From: Candidatus Villigracilis propinquus
GTDB taxonomy: Bacteria > Chloroflexota > Anaerolineae > Anaerolineales > Villigracilaceae
DNA: 64,000 nucleotides
NCBI GenBank assembly: GCA_016714565.1
Contig: JADKDM010000014.1
Span: 62,001-126,000, forward strand
Direction: 5' to 3'
This document shows, piece after piece, positions 47,804 to 56,725 of the stretch (position 1 is its first letter; each line of letters begins with the position of its first letter). The translations under genes were made by a program, and so were the position numbers. Under the pieces are notes generated by a model that worked only from the letters and a program-made list of their open reading frames with translations, ran no database searches and was not told the DNA's origin.

Positions 47804-50119
47804 TCAACCAAGAAATGCAACAGCGCGGCTTGTGTTCGCATCCATGATCAAGTCCATGTGATGGAATGGACGATAGTCATTGACGGCGATCAAACGCAGA
47901 GACGCGAGGATGCGCGGGTTGTCAACGGCGATGAATTCTTCAAGACGATTCGGGGTGGTGTAGAAAAAGTTACCGTCGAAGATGGTACCGTCATCATCAA
48001 GAAAAACAGCGATGGGATAAATATTCGCTTCCATCAGATCTTGAAAAAAGTGCGTACCAAAGGATGGTTCAGGCGATGCGCCAATGGCTTCGCCTGCAAG
48101 TTCGACGAGCGAACGCGCATTGTAAATATCGCTGTACGAAACGTGGACGCCAAGATCGGGGGTGGATGTTCCCCAACGGCCCGGGCCAACAGCGATAAAT
48201 GTCTCGCCCTTCAACGCGGCATTGAGTTGACCGATGGAGCGTTCGAGCTGCGTGCGCTCGGCTTGAGATGTGAGACTGAAATATCCTTCAGACGGAACGA
48301 AGAGAATGTAGCGAATATTTTGCACCGCTCCTTGTGGAACCATGCGCTGTGTGGAGAAAATAATATTTTCATTTTGCAAATCACTCGGAATTTGCACGTC
48401 GGTGGATTCCAGAATATGGCTTTGCGGACGGCATTGCAGCAGCGTGATGCGAACTTGTGGACGCTGTTCTTCGGGGTTGAGAATTTCAATTGTGAACTCG
48501 GTATCCACGGGAGAGTCGTAATGCGTTTCCAGCAACCTCAACGCCTCGCGGATGTTTGCGGCAAAAGAAGTGCGGGACAGCAACCCGTCAAACGTGATGA
48601 CCATTTTTTCGCGGTCAGCAATTCTTGAGCGAATGGCTGCGAGATAACCATCCTCTTCCACTTGAGCAATGTAGCGGACGGGGTCGTAATCGGCATGAAT
48701 AAGATCGTGGACGGGAACGGTGGTGAAGGCATTTTTTTCGAGGTCGATGACATCCACATTTTGCTGGGAGTAGCGCTTCGTGGTGCGGACATCCGATGAT
48801 GAATGCAGGCGCGGATGACTGAGCGCAACGAGGCGTGGATAATCATCGGCGACCATATCCACGGCGCGAGTACCCATACCCCAGACGAGGCGAAGGAATC
48901 CATCCTCCTGCTTGATCTGCGGAGACCAACGATACAGGTTACGACTGAACGCGACTCCCGCACCATGTGGAAGGAAGTAGCGTCCCATCTTTTCGCCTTC
49001 CACAAATTGGATCAGGATGCCGATGCGCTCATCATAATCAGCCAATTCCTTGAGATGGCGATAGAGCAGCGCGTCAGGATCCATGACGCTGGCGTAGATT
49101 CGGGAGATGGCGTTTGTCAGTGCAGAAAGTTTTTCTTCCTGCGTGCCCTGGTTGGGAAGGAAGATGCTTTCGTATTTACCGGCAAAGGAAGTGCCGAAGT
49201 TATCCTCCAACAAACTGGAAGAGCGGACAATGAGAGGAGTATCGCCAGCTTCAATAATGATCTCTTCGAGGTGCTCAATAATTTCAGAAGAGAATTGACC
49301 TTGCAGGAATTCAGCATACAGCAAAGGAAAATCTTCCCGCATCTGCTCTTCCGTTTTGTATTTTTGGTCGTTCCAGTGAACAAGGCCGTTGAAGGTCATA
49401 AAGTTGTAGAAAACATCCGAGCCGAGGTAATACGAATTTGGGATCCTGAAACTATCACGCACTTCCGGCGGAGCGGTCTCTTTGATGATGCGCATGGCGA
49501 GCAGCATGCCCGCGGCTTTCCCGCCGATCTTTCCGCCGCCGATCTTACGCCTGCGGATCTCCTTCAAATCCTCCGCCGTAAACCATTGACGCGCCATCTT
49601 GATATATTTCAACTGGTCGCTCACCAACGTGCGGATGAGCACCACGATGATCTCCTGCAAACGCGCCTGATATTTTCCGCGCTCCTCAAGCGGCATGGAC
49701 TCGATGATCTCGGCCTGCTCAAAAAGCAAATCCTGCGGAGCCAGTTCAGGGTTGAACCAAATGAAGTCTGAATCTGCGCTGCCACGCTCGGTCAACGTCT
49801 GGCGGACAAGGTGCTCAAATTCCTGATAAGGCAGGTTGTAGGCAAAGTAAAAATCAGTGAGAGAGTCCCGCACACGCGCAAGGCGAGTTGCCCAAACATC
49901 CGCCTGCTCTTCGATATATGGATTGTGCAATCCTTCACGTTCTTGCGACTCAACAGCCTTGAGGCGCGCCTCCTCATTAAAATTATCCTTCGTGATAATT
50001 CCACGCGCGAACAAGGCTTTTCTCATCTGGTGGCGGATGCGCGTGCTGAGAATGGGATATTGACTGAGTGCAAGCAATATCTTGATTACGTTGTCCATGG
50101 AAATGCTGGGGAATGTCAT
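47804..50119 (-). CDS. PEP/pyruvate-binding (PPDK_N) domain protein lacking catalytic His domain
   Basis: A 771-residue protein (start at 50119, with AGGTG upstream). After a helical N-terminal region of about 190 residues it contains an ATP-grasp PPDK_N domain: GGKIGGKAAGMLLA, then PLIVRSSSLLEDNFGTSFAGKYESIFLPNQG and IYASVMDPDALLYR. The swivelling phosphohistidine domain and the PEP-binding barrel of PEP synthase are missing. The C-terminal 250 residues are not recognised. It may phosphorylate another partner or have a regulatory role. It lies downstream of dnaN. Confidence 0.8.
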   Translation of the reverse strand: MTFPSISMDNVIKILLALSQYPILSTRIRHQMRKALFARGIITKDNFNEEARLKAVESQEREGLHNPYIEEQADVWATRLARVRDSLTDFYFAYNLPYQEFEHLVRQTLTERGSADSDFIWFNPELAPQDLLFEQAEIIESMPLEERGKYQARLQEIIVVLIRTLVSDQLKYIKMARQWFTAEDLKEIRRRKIGGGKIGGKAAGMLLAMRIIKETAPPEVRDSFRIPNSYYLGSDVFYNFMTFNGLVHWNDQKYKTEEQMREDFPLLYAEFLQGQFSSEIIEHLEEIIIEAGDTPLIVRSSSLLEDNFGTSFAGKYESIFLPNQGTQEEKLSALTNAISRIYASVMDPDALLYRHLKELADYDERIGILIQFVEGEKMGRYFLPHGAGVAFSRNLYRWSPQIKQEDGFLRLVWGMGTRAVDMVADDYPRLVALSHPRLHSSSDVRTTKRYSQQNVDVIDLEKNAFTTVPVHDLIHADYDPVRYIAQVEEDGYLAAIRSRIADREKMVITFDGLLSRTSFAANIREALRLLETHYDSPVDTEFTIEILNPEEQRPQVRITLLQCRPQSHILESTDVQIPSDLQNENIIFSTQRMVPQGAVQNIRYILFVPSEGYFSLTSQAERTQLERSIGQLNAALKGETFIAVGPGRWGTSTPDLGVHVSYSDIYNARSLVELAGEAIGASPEPSFGTHFFQDLMEANIYPIAVFLDDDGTIFDGNFFYTTPNRLEEFIAVDNPRILASLRLIAVNDYRPFHHMDLIMDANTSRAVAFLG

Positions 50120-50256
50120 GTGGGCACCTGTTTGTTTTTTGCACACGGAATGATCGAGGAAAGAAGAAAGAAATCCATGTACAAAAGTTTTTGTGGCAAT
50201 GATAACAAAAAATCCGCCAGGCAAATTGCGCTGGCGGATTCGTCTTCTAAATTGAA

Positions 50257-51390
50257 TTATCCCAAATGCATCGGCATGATAACGTGCAGGAAGTTATCGT
50301 CACCAACCGGTCTGACCACACCCGGCGCATTCGAAGCGGACGTTTCCAGCGCGACATTCGGGGTCTTGATAACCTCCAACGCCTCGCGCAGGAATTTGAC
50401 ATTGAACGCGATCAACACGCTGCCGCCGTCCACTGTGGCTTCGACGATGGTCTCGTTCTTGCCAGTTTCTTCCGAAGTCGCGGAAATTTCCACTTCACTC
50501 GGCTGCATCTCGCCTTTGGATTCTTTGATGTCCAAACGGGCAACATTCGAACCTTCACGGGCAAAGATCTCAGCCTGCTTGCAAGCCTTGAGAAGTGTGG
50601 CGGTTGAAACGAGTGTGCGCGATTTGTAACTGCGCGGAATGATCTGCTGGTAATCGGGGAAGGTGCCGTCGATCAACTGCGAGACAACTTCCACATCCTT
50701 CACGCGGAAGAGAACCTGTCCACGATTTTTCGGGACGACCATATAAATGGGTTCTTCGCCATCGCCAGCAACGCGGGCAAGTTCATTCAACGCGCGCGCG
50801 GGAATGATGATATTGATCGGCTGGGAAACCGGGTTTGAAAGCTGCGCCTTGCGTACCGAAAGACGGAAACCATCGGCGGCAGCCATCGTCACTTTATCTT
50901 TTTCCACATGCATCAACACACCCATCAACACGGGACGGGCTTCATCGGTCGAAGAAGCAAACGCCACCTGATGGATCATCTCTTTGAAATCAGCCACGTT
51001 CAACTGCACGGCGCTTTCCATTTCAGGCGTGGGCAGCGGAGGGAACTCCTGCGCATCAATGCACTTGATATCGTTGTTCGACGCGCCGCCTTTGACATGC
51101 AGGCTTTGCGTTTTCACATCGAGGGTCAACTGCACCTGATCGCTCGGCATGGCGCTCACCAGATCGGAGAACGTGCGCGAAGGAACCGTGGTCGAACCTT
51201 CTTCGTCAATACGCGCCGCGATCCAACACGTAATGCCCAATTCAAGATTGGTTGCAGAAAGGCGCAGGCGGCCTTCGTCAGTTGCGATCAAAATGTTTGA
51301 TAAAACGGGAAGAGTACTGCGCGGCGATACAGCGCGTGAAACAACGCTCAAACCACGTGCAAGATTTTCTTGAAGGACAGTTACTTTCAT
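50257..51390 (-). CDS. dnaN: DNA polymerase III beta sliding clamp
   Basis: Ring-shaped processivity factor that tethers DNA polymerase and repair enzymes to DNA. The 377 residues show the three-domain clamp pattern: MKVTVLQENLARGLSVVSRAVSPRSTLPVLSNILI at the start, GFRLSVRKAQL and IIPARALNEL in the middle, and VGDDNFLHVIMPMHL at the C-terminus. All three domains are intact. dnaA and recF are not adjacent. A complete GTCATTGCGAGG repeat lies upstream. Confidence 0.96.
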   Translation of the reverse strand: MKVTVLQENLARGLSVVSRAVSPRSTLPVLSNILIATDEGRLRLSATNLELGITCWIAARIDEEGSTTVPSRTFSDLVSAMPSDQVQLTLDVKTQSLHVKGGASNNDIKCIDAQEFPPLPTPEMESAVQLNVADFKEMIHQVAFASSTDEARPVLMGVLMHVEKDKVTMAAADGFRLSVRKAQLSNPVSQPINIIIPARALNELARVAGDGEEPIYMVVPKNRGQVLFRVKDVEVVSQLIDGTFPDYQQIIPRSYKSRTLVSTATLLKACKQAEIFAREGSNVARLDIKESKGEMQPSEVEISATSEETGKNETIVEATVDGGSVLIAFNVKFLREALEVIKTPNVALETSASNAPGVVRPVGDDNFLHVIMPMHLG

Positions 51391-51445
51391 GGGTGTCGCC
51401 CTCGGTTTCTTTGATTAATTTTCAAAAGTATATCATTAACCTATA

Positions 51446-51507
51446 CGTCATTGCGAGGGCGCTCTCTTTCGCCCGAAGCAATCACAAGCATCGCCCTCGC
51501 AATGACG
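51446..51507. repeat. Interspersed palindromic repeat, GTCATTGCGAGG family, copy 5
   Basis: CGTCATTGCGAGGGCG at one end and CGCCCTCGCAATGACG at the other give a perfect 16-bp terminal dyad; the centre contains CGAAGCAATC. It lies between dnaN and the DUF5671-like gene. Confidence 0.85.
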
Positions 51508-51512
51508 GTCAA

Positions 51513-53432
51513 CTAAAACCCTGAAACCATCGAAACGCCGAGCATTAACACCGCAAACAGCAACTGACAGGCAAATAATCCCGCGAACACATATGCGATA
51601 TACGTCCACACAGAATTCATTCTTGCGGAAGATTGCGGGCGGATTTCCTGCCCTTCAGCCAATGCCTTCGCTGAATCAGCCGCCTGCCCAAAGTCATTCA
51701 GCCACCAAACGCCCGCCGCCTCATCCGGGACGATGAGCCTGCTGCCACCAAATGACTGAATCCACGCTGCCACATTTCCCTGCGGATTCAAAGCCAGCGA
51801 ACCTGGCAAAATGATAGCGTCCGCTTTTACATCGTCAGGGATTCCATCTTTCACATTTAACACAGTCAGCGGAACTTTCGGCGCGCGCTTGGCAAAAGCC
51901 GCCTTCACCGCTTCGCCAAATTTTCCATCGCTGTTATCCAACACAAGGAGTTTGTAACCCTCCTGTTTGCTTTCCAATACATCGGCACGCCCAGCCCCAT
52001 CCTTCTGCAAAGCAGACAAGTGATACTGCAACAGTACCCCGAAAAGAATCAACACCTGCAAACTATTGAGCGTAGTTTTAGTAAAGTTGGAAGTTTCTCC
52101 GCCAAGGAAGGAATTGATCAGCGTAAAGATCAACGTGCCTGCCGAAATCATTCCACCGATCACAGCCGCGAAGAGAACGACATATAGATACGTCTTGCGA
52201 ATGACCGAACGCCGCGCATGGTCACCAGAATCGCCTTCTTCCAATGCCTGCGCCTGCATCGGACGCCAGGTCATCACCCAGAGCGGAAGTCCTACAACAA
52301 GAGCAGCCAACGCACTGGAAAGCGAAGAGGCAAAGCCGCTAATGCTGAGATAACCGCGCGAAGTAACCAAGTCAATCACCACGGAGATCAGGGATGAAAC
52401 TGCAAAGAAGGTTGCCGTCAGTCCAATGATCGAAAGGATATAAAAATACAATCTCTGTTTACCCGCACGGCGCGGAGCATTTTCATCAAAAGCAAATTGT
52501 TGATTGAGCCATTTGCCATAATATGCCCAGAGAACCGCGAACGGCACACCGATCGAAATGGGGCCGCCAATATCCTGCACAAATTCGGTGAAAGATTTGC
52601 CACCTTCAAAAAGATACATCAAGGTCATGTAGATGAGGTTGCCACCCGCCGTCAGCACCACGATCACGCCGCCGAGGGAGAGGAGATAGAGAATGCCGAG
52701 GCGTAGATAAGATTCCCTTTCAGCGGAATCAGGCAAAACGTCCTGTAAGATGCGCCATGAGAAGTACCAAATTGGAGTACCGATCAAAAGCAAGGCAATC
52801 GCGTTGACGACCGTCTCCCGTCCGATCATCCCTAAAACATTTTGAGTGGATAATGTGAAGGCGTAATCCAGGGCTTGTTGTGCGCCGAAGATGGTCATGA
52901 GCAGGCCGTACAGCACCCAGACAAAGCGATACAAGCGGCGGATCTCCGCGAAGTTTTCGGTTTCGGGGAGCGTGCGCCATTCCGCTTTGAGGATGTTCCA
53001 GAAGTAGGCGGCGATCAGCAGATTGATGACGATGGCGATCAGGTTATCGAGCCACGTTTGCGAGCCGCCGACGATGGCACGGTAGGTGTAGAGATTTGCC
53101 GTGGCGAGAAATGTGCGGTTGATAAGAGCGAGCAAATTTTGTACGGCGGGGATCAATGTGCCAAGCAAAATTCCGTAGAGAAAAATTGCACGGACGCCCG
53201 CTGTTTTTTCCTCGTCATCTTTTGCAGAGACGCGCTGCGCCCACAGCCAATGAATCAGGAAGATCGGCACGCCCACGAGGATCAGAGACAAGGCCTGCGC
53301 CAGTGTGGATGTGCCTTCTATAATTTTGTTTGCGTTGAAAATGGAACGCAGCAGGGTAATGATGCCCCACAACACCACTTCAATGCTGATGGCTGCTACG
53401 GCGTAAAAATAAAGTCGTCGAATGGTTTTCAT
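51513..53432 (-). CDS. Multi-helix membrane protein with repeated DUF5671-like units
   Basis: A 639-residue protein made of at least four similar membrane units, each opening with a variant of RRLYFYAVAAISIEVVLWG (for example near 1, 165, 325 and 410) and containing three to four helices, giving about 16 helices in all. The C-terminal 150 residues form a soluble alpha/beta region (YKLLVLDNSDGKFGEAVKAAF, ADAIILPGSLAL) followed by a final helix. DUF5671-type proteins are common in Chloroflexota and of unknown role. Confidence 0.75.
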   Translation of the reverse strand: MKTIRRLYFYAVAAISIEVVLWGIITLLRSIFNANKIIEGTSTLAQALSLILVGVPIFLIHWLWAQRVSAKDDEEKTAGVRAIFLYGILLGTLIPAVQNLLALINRTFLATANLYTYRAIVGGSQTWLDNLIAIVINLLIAAYFWNILKAEWRTLPETENFAEIRRLYRFVWVLYGLLMTIFGAQQALDYAFTLSTQNVLGMIGRETVVNAIALLLIGTPIWYFSWRILQDVLPDSAERESYLRLGILYLLSLGGVIVVLTAGGNLIYMTLMYLFEGGKSFTEFVQDIGGPISIGVPFAVLWAYYGKWLNQQFAFDENAPRRAGKQRLYFYILSIIGLTATFFAVSSLISVVIDLVTSRGYLSISGFASSLSSALAALVVGLPLWVMTWRPMQAQALEEGDSGDHARRSVIRKTYLYVVLFAAVIGGMISAGTLIFTLINSFLGGETSNFTKTTLNSLQVLILFGVLLQYHLSALQKDGAGRADVLESKQEGYKLLVLDNSDGKFGEAVKAAFAKRAPKVPLTVLNVKDGIPDDVKADAIILPGSLALNPQGNVAAWIQSFGGSRLIVPDEAAGVWWLNDFGQAADSAKALAEGQEIRPQSSARMNSVWTYIAYVFAGLFACQLLFAVLMLGVSMVSGF

Positions 53433-53444
53433 AGATTAACACTC

Positions 53445-53500
53445 CGTCATTGCGAGGAGATTGCTTCGTCGCGAAGAACAAGAATGCTCCTCGCAATGAC
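53445..53500. repeat. Interspersed palindromic repeat, GTCATTGCGAGG family, copy 6
   Basis: CGTCATTGCGAGGAGATTGCTTCG at the left and CCTCGCAATGAC at the right; the central CGAAGCAATC half has been lost. Located between two - strand genes. Confidence 0.85.
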
Positions 53501-53506
53501 ATGATG

Positions 53507-53980
53507 CTACGGCTTAAACGGTTCCTGATACCAGTTGTAATCCCAGAAGTTATACGGCATGGAATTCAACTTCCAATCACCATTCTGTTCCACGAGCAGG
53601 GCACGATCTTCGTTGGCGTAGCGGCTGGAGAATGGGTCAGTGTTGGAATAATAAACAGCAAGCGTCACCACGGCTTCATCCGCGTTGATGTCCACTGCGC
53701 CGACTTCCACGCCCACATCCCCCGGGTTGACCATCCCATTGAAGAACGAGCTGCGGAACTCTTCATACGTGGGCTTGTTTTCAAGGTCGGCAAGGTAGCC
53801 GTAGGCTTTTTGATAATCCTTGTTCAGAACGGCAAGGACATAGTTATGCACCACGCCGTCAGGCGTAGTATCTGCAACATACTCGCGCTTGTCCTGCCGC
53901 GTGAAGAAAAGTCCCAACGCCAGCAGGATGAGTACGCCAATTCCAATAAGAATACCTGTCAGAAATTTATCCTGTTTCAT
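53507..53980 (-). CDS. Membrane-anchored NTF2/lumazine-binding-like hypothetical protein
   Basis: A 157-residue protein with one N-terminal membrane helix (8-27) and an exported domain. The pattern TPDGVVHNYVLAVLNKDYQKAYGYLADL followed by strands (VEVGAVDINADEAVVTLAVYY) resembles DUF4878/NTF2-like domains, which often act as accessory lipoproteins or substrate holders. The function is unknown. It precedes the DUF5671-like gene on the same strand, separated by a palindromic repeat. Confidence 0.65.
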   Translation of the reverse strand: MKQDKFLTGILIGIGVLILLALGLFFTRQDKREYVADTTPDGVVHNYVLAVLNKDYQKAYGYLADLENKPTYEEFRSSFFNGMVNPGDVGVEVGAVDINADEAVVTLAVYYSNTDPFSSRYANEDRALLVEQNGDWKLNSMPYNFWDYNWYQEPFKP

Positions 53981-54082
53981 AGTGCCTCCAATATATATAT
54001 TAACTGTACTCTAAAAACGACTGAAAAATCGGTGCAAAAGTTCCGCAATTGAAGGTGTTAAAGAAAGAGAATAAAATAACTT

Positions 54083-54145
54083 ACCACAGAGAACACAAAG
54101 TCCACGGAGTTTTTTAGAGGGCTTCTCTGTGCTCTCCGTGGTGAA
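54083..54145. repeat. CCACAGAGAACACA-type interspersed repeat
   Basis: ACCACAGAGAACACAAAG at the left faces CTTCTCTGTGCTCTCCGTGGT at the right in an imperfect dyad. A related half-element is at 31032-31059. Located upstream of pepF. Confidence 0.5.
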
Positions 54146-54245
54146 ATCCTTTGACAAGCCTTGCAATTACACCCCTCCCAGAGTAGGTTTTGCTACCAAA
54201 TCAATCACGGTATACTTTACCCATCTTTTTCACAAGGAGATTTCC

Positions 54246-56049
54246 ATGACCGTTTCCGCAACCCGCTGGGATCTGACCAACGTCTATCCCTCACTCGAAT
54301 CCAAGGAATTCAAGAACGCCATCAAGAAATACAAAACCCTGCTGGATGAAATGGAAGTGTTTTTCAAGAAAGCCAGCAAGGCCGATTCAAAGACCGACCC
54401 GAAGAAACTCGGCAAACTGCTCGGCGAATCCGTGGACCGCTTCAACGCGCTCTTTGAACTGTCGGGCACCATCGACCCCTATATTTATTCGTTCATCTCC
54501 ACAGACTCCCGCAATAAGACCGCCATGCGAATTCTCTCGGAATTTGAGCAAATGTCGGTGCAAGCCAGCGTGCTCAACACCAAATTCCAGGCCTGGGTCG
54601 GGACATTGGGCAAAGCCACTATCAAAAAAGCTGCGAAGACCAATCCATCTGCGAAGGCACATGAATTCGCATTGAACGAAGCCGCAGAGCAATCCAAATA
54701 TTTGATGACCGAAGCGGAAGAAATCCTCGCCGCCGAACTGACCTTGAGCGGCGGCAACGCCTTTGGCAAACTCCAGGGGACAGTTACCTCGCAGCTCTCC
54801 GTGGACTTTGAGCTGGACGGCAAAACCCAGAAAATGCCCATGCCCGCGCTGATCAACCTGCGTTCGCATCCCGATGAACCCACTCGCCGCCGTGGATACG
54901 AAGCGGAAAATATCGCATGGGAAGGTGTCAAGGAAACTTTGGCCGCCTGCATGAACGGTGTCAAAGGGGAAACTCTCACCCTTTATAAAAAACGCGGACG
55001 CGAAGATGCCGTCCACTCCTCACTGGATTTTGCCCGCATTGACCGCGCCACATTGGACGCCATGCTCGGCGCGATGAAAGACTCCTTCCCCATGTTCAGG
55101 AAGTATTTCAAGCACAAGGCAAAACTCATCGGCAAGGAAAAACTTGCCTGGTGGGATATCATGGCTCCGATGGGCAAGACTGACAAAGTCTATTCGTTCG
55201 ATGAAGCCCGTGATTTCATCGTGGAAAATTTCAACAAGTTCTCGCCCGAACTCGGCTCTTTCGCCAAACGTGCATTTGACAACAACTGGATCGACGCCGA
55301 GCAGCGCGATGGCAAACGCGGCGGCGCGTTCTGCATGGGCGTTTCAGGCGGTCAAGGAAAGCCGCATCCTCGCTAACTTTGACGGCTCGTTCGATCAGGT
55401 CAGCACACTGGCGCATGAGCTGGGTCACGCCTTCCACAATGAATGTGCGTATCAAGCAAATAAGACCGAACTCCAGCAAAACACACCAATGACTCTCGCC
55501 GAGACAGCCTCCATCATGTGCGAGACGATCATTACCGAAGCCGTGTTGAAGAATGTGACCAATCCGCAGGAAGAACTCGCCATCATCGAAGCGCAGATGA
55601 ACAATGCCACAGGCGTGATCGTGGATATTTATTCCCGCTACCTGTTCGAGAAGGAAGTCTTCGAACGCCGCGCCAACTCCGAACTTTCCGCCGATGACCT
55701 GAACGACATCATGGAACGCGCACAGAAAGCCACCTACGGTGATGGCCTCGACGAAAAGTTCCTGCAAAAATTCATGTGGACTTGGAAACCCCATTACTAC
55801 TCGAGCGGCTTCTCTTTCTACAACTATCCATATGCATTCGGTCTGCTCTTTGCAACAGGCTTATATGCCATCTACCAAAAACGCGGCGCAGACTTTGTCC
55901 CCGCGTACAAAGCCTTGCTCGCCGCCACAGGTGAAAATCGCGCAGCGGAACTCGCCGACACCTTTGGCATCAACATCCGCACCAAGAAGTTCTGGGCCGA
56001 CAGCCTCGCCATCATCGGCAAACGAGTAGATCGTTATTGCGAGTTATAA
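54246..56049 (+). CDS. pepF: Oligoendopeptidase F (M3 family), frameshifted
   Basis: Cytosolic zinc endopeptidase for short peptides. The start at 54246 has AAGGAG 8 nt upstream and the protein then begins MTVSATRWDLTNVYPSL, the family norm. The first frame runs to KRGGAFCMGVSGG and then breaks; the second continues VKESRILANFDGSFDQVSTLAHELGHAFHN, with the zinc motif HELGH encoded at 55414-55428, and reaches the normal C-terminus. A single extra base near 55348-55351 accounts for the break. The corrected length is about 600 residues, typical of PepF. Confidence 0.85.
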
Positions 56050-56056
56050 AAAAAAT

Positions 56057-56093
56057 CAAAATCTCCGAGGTCTTTACGACCTCGGAGATTTTG
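56057..56093. repeat. AGGTC-type hairpin repeat, copy 3 (AAAATCTCCGAGGTC)
   Basis: A 16-bp perfect stem (56057-56072 with 56078-56093) and a 5-nt TTTAC loop, directly after pepF. It may serve as its terminator as well. Confidence 0.7.
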
Positions 56094-56105
56094 AAAAGGA
56101 GAGAA

Positions 56106-56585
56106 ATGAAAAAATATACACTAATGTTTTCAATTCTTGTGTTAGCCGCGCTGGCCTGCAACGCATCGCTGCCGCAAGCCATCACACCAACCGCAATCCC
56201 AACACAGGCGCCATTGCAAAACATCATTACCCCGCAGGCGAATTCTCAACCCCAGTTGACCGAAGCAGGCGTCCCGCGCATCAACGTGCAGGAAGCCAAA
56301 GCCGCGTTGGATTCTGGTCAGGCAATCCTTGTGGATGTGCGCAGCGCAGAATCTTACACATCAGGTCACGCTGCTGGAGCCATATCCATTCCGCTGGAAA
56401 ATTTTGAGAACAACAATATTTCGCTCGACAAAAATCAATGGATCATCACCTACTGCACCTGACCGAATGAACACACGAGCGCCCGTGCGGCGTTCCTCCT
56501 TCTTCAAAACGGTTATGTAAAAGCGGATGCACTCCTCGGCGGACTCGCCGCCTGGGTGGATGCAGGATACCCGACCGAACCATAG
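56106..56585 (+). CDS. Rhodanese-domain lipoprotein with in-frame TGA at the catalytic position (candidate selenoprotein)
   Basis: A lipoprotein (lipobox LALAC at about residue 18) with a Thr/Pro-rich linker and one rhodanese domain: ILVDVRSAESYTSGHAAGAISIPL, then ITYCT, a TGA codon at 56460-56462, and PNEHTSARAAFLLLQNGY to the TAG at 56583. Rhodaneses of this type read YCTCPNE-x-TSARAA, and the residue replaced by TGA is the catalytic Cys, six residues before the loop Ser. Read through, the protein has 159 residues with the Sec at 119. A hairpin with apical loop 56478-56483 begins 6 nt after the TGA. AGGAG lies upstream of the ATG. Confidence 0.7.
56469..56495 (+). promoter_or_regulatory. 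Candidate bacterial SECIS-like hairpin
   Basis: GAAC (56469-56472) pairs with GTTC (56492-56495) and CACG (56474-56477) with CGTG (56484-56487), with a 6-nt apical loop AGCGCC carrying G at its second position. The apical loop is 15 nt after the TGA, within the range of bacterial selenocysteine insertion elements. Confidence 0.4.
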
Positions 56586-56666
56586 CATGACCAAATCGCC
56601 TCTTCCCCCGCCTTTGCCTGATTCGAACAAACTGTAATTTTTTCCACCCAGTAGGTTGGGCAACAA

Positions 56667-56712
56667 AAAAACGAACTCGCTTCAAACATCAAATTGAAGC
56701 GAGTTCGTTTTT
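56667..56712. terminator. Bidirectional terminator between the rhodanese and anti-sigma genes
   Basis: A perfect 19-bp stem (56667-56685 with 56694-56712), 8-nt loop, A-run and T-run at the two ends. Confidence 0.85.
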
Positions 56713-56725
56713 CAAATGCAGAGAC

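Noticed and set aside
48803..49771. Long + strand frame opposite the PPDK_N gene
   Set aside because: It is the mirror of a strongly coding - strand gene and has no start signal or recognisable domain.
51391..51445. Replication origin next to dnaN
   Set aside because: No cluster of DnaA boxes or AT-rich unwinding region was seen, and dnaA is absent; dnaN and parS only hint at proximity.
56460..56462. Two separate genes instead of one interrupted rhodanese
   Set aside because: The part after the TGA has no start codon or ribosome site and continues the rhodanese fold in frame.
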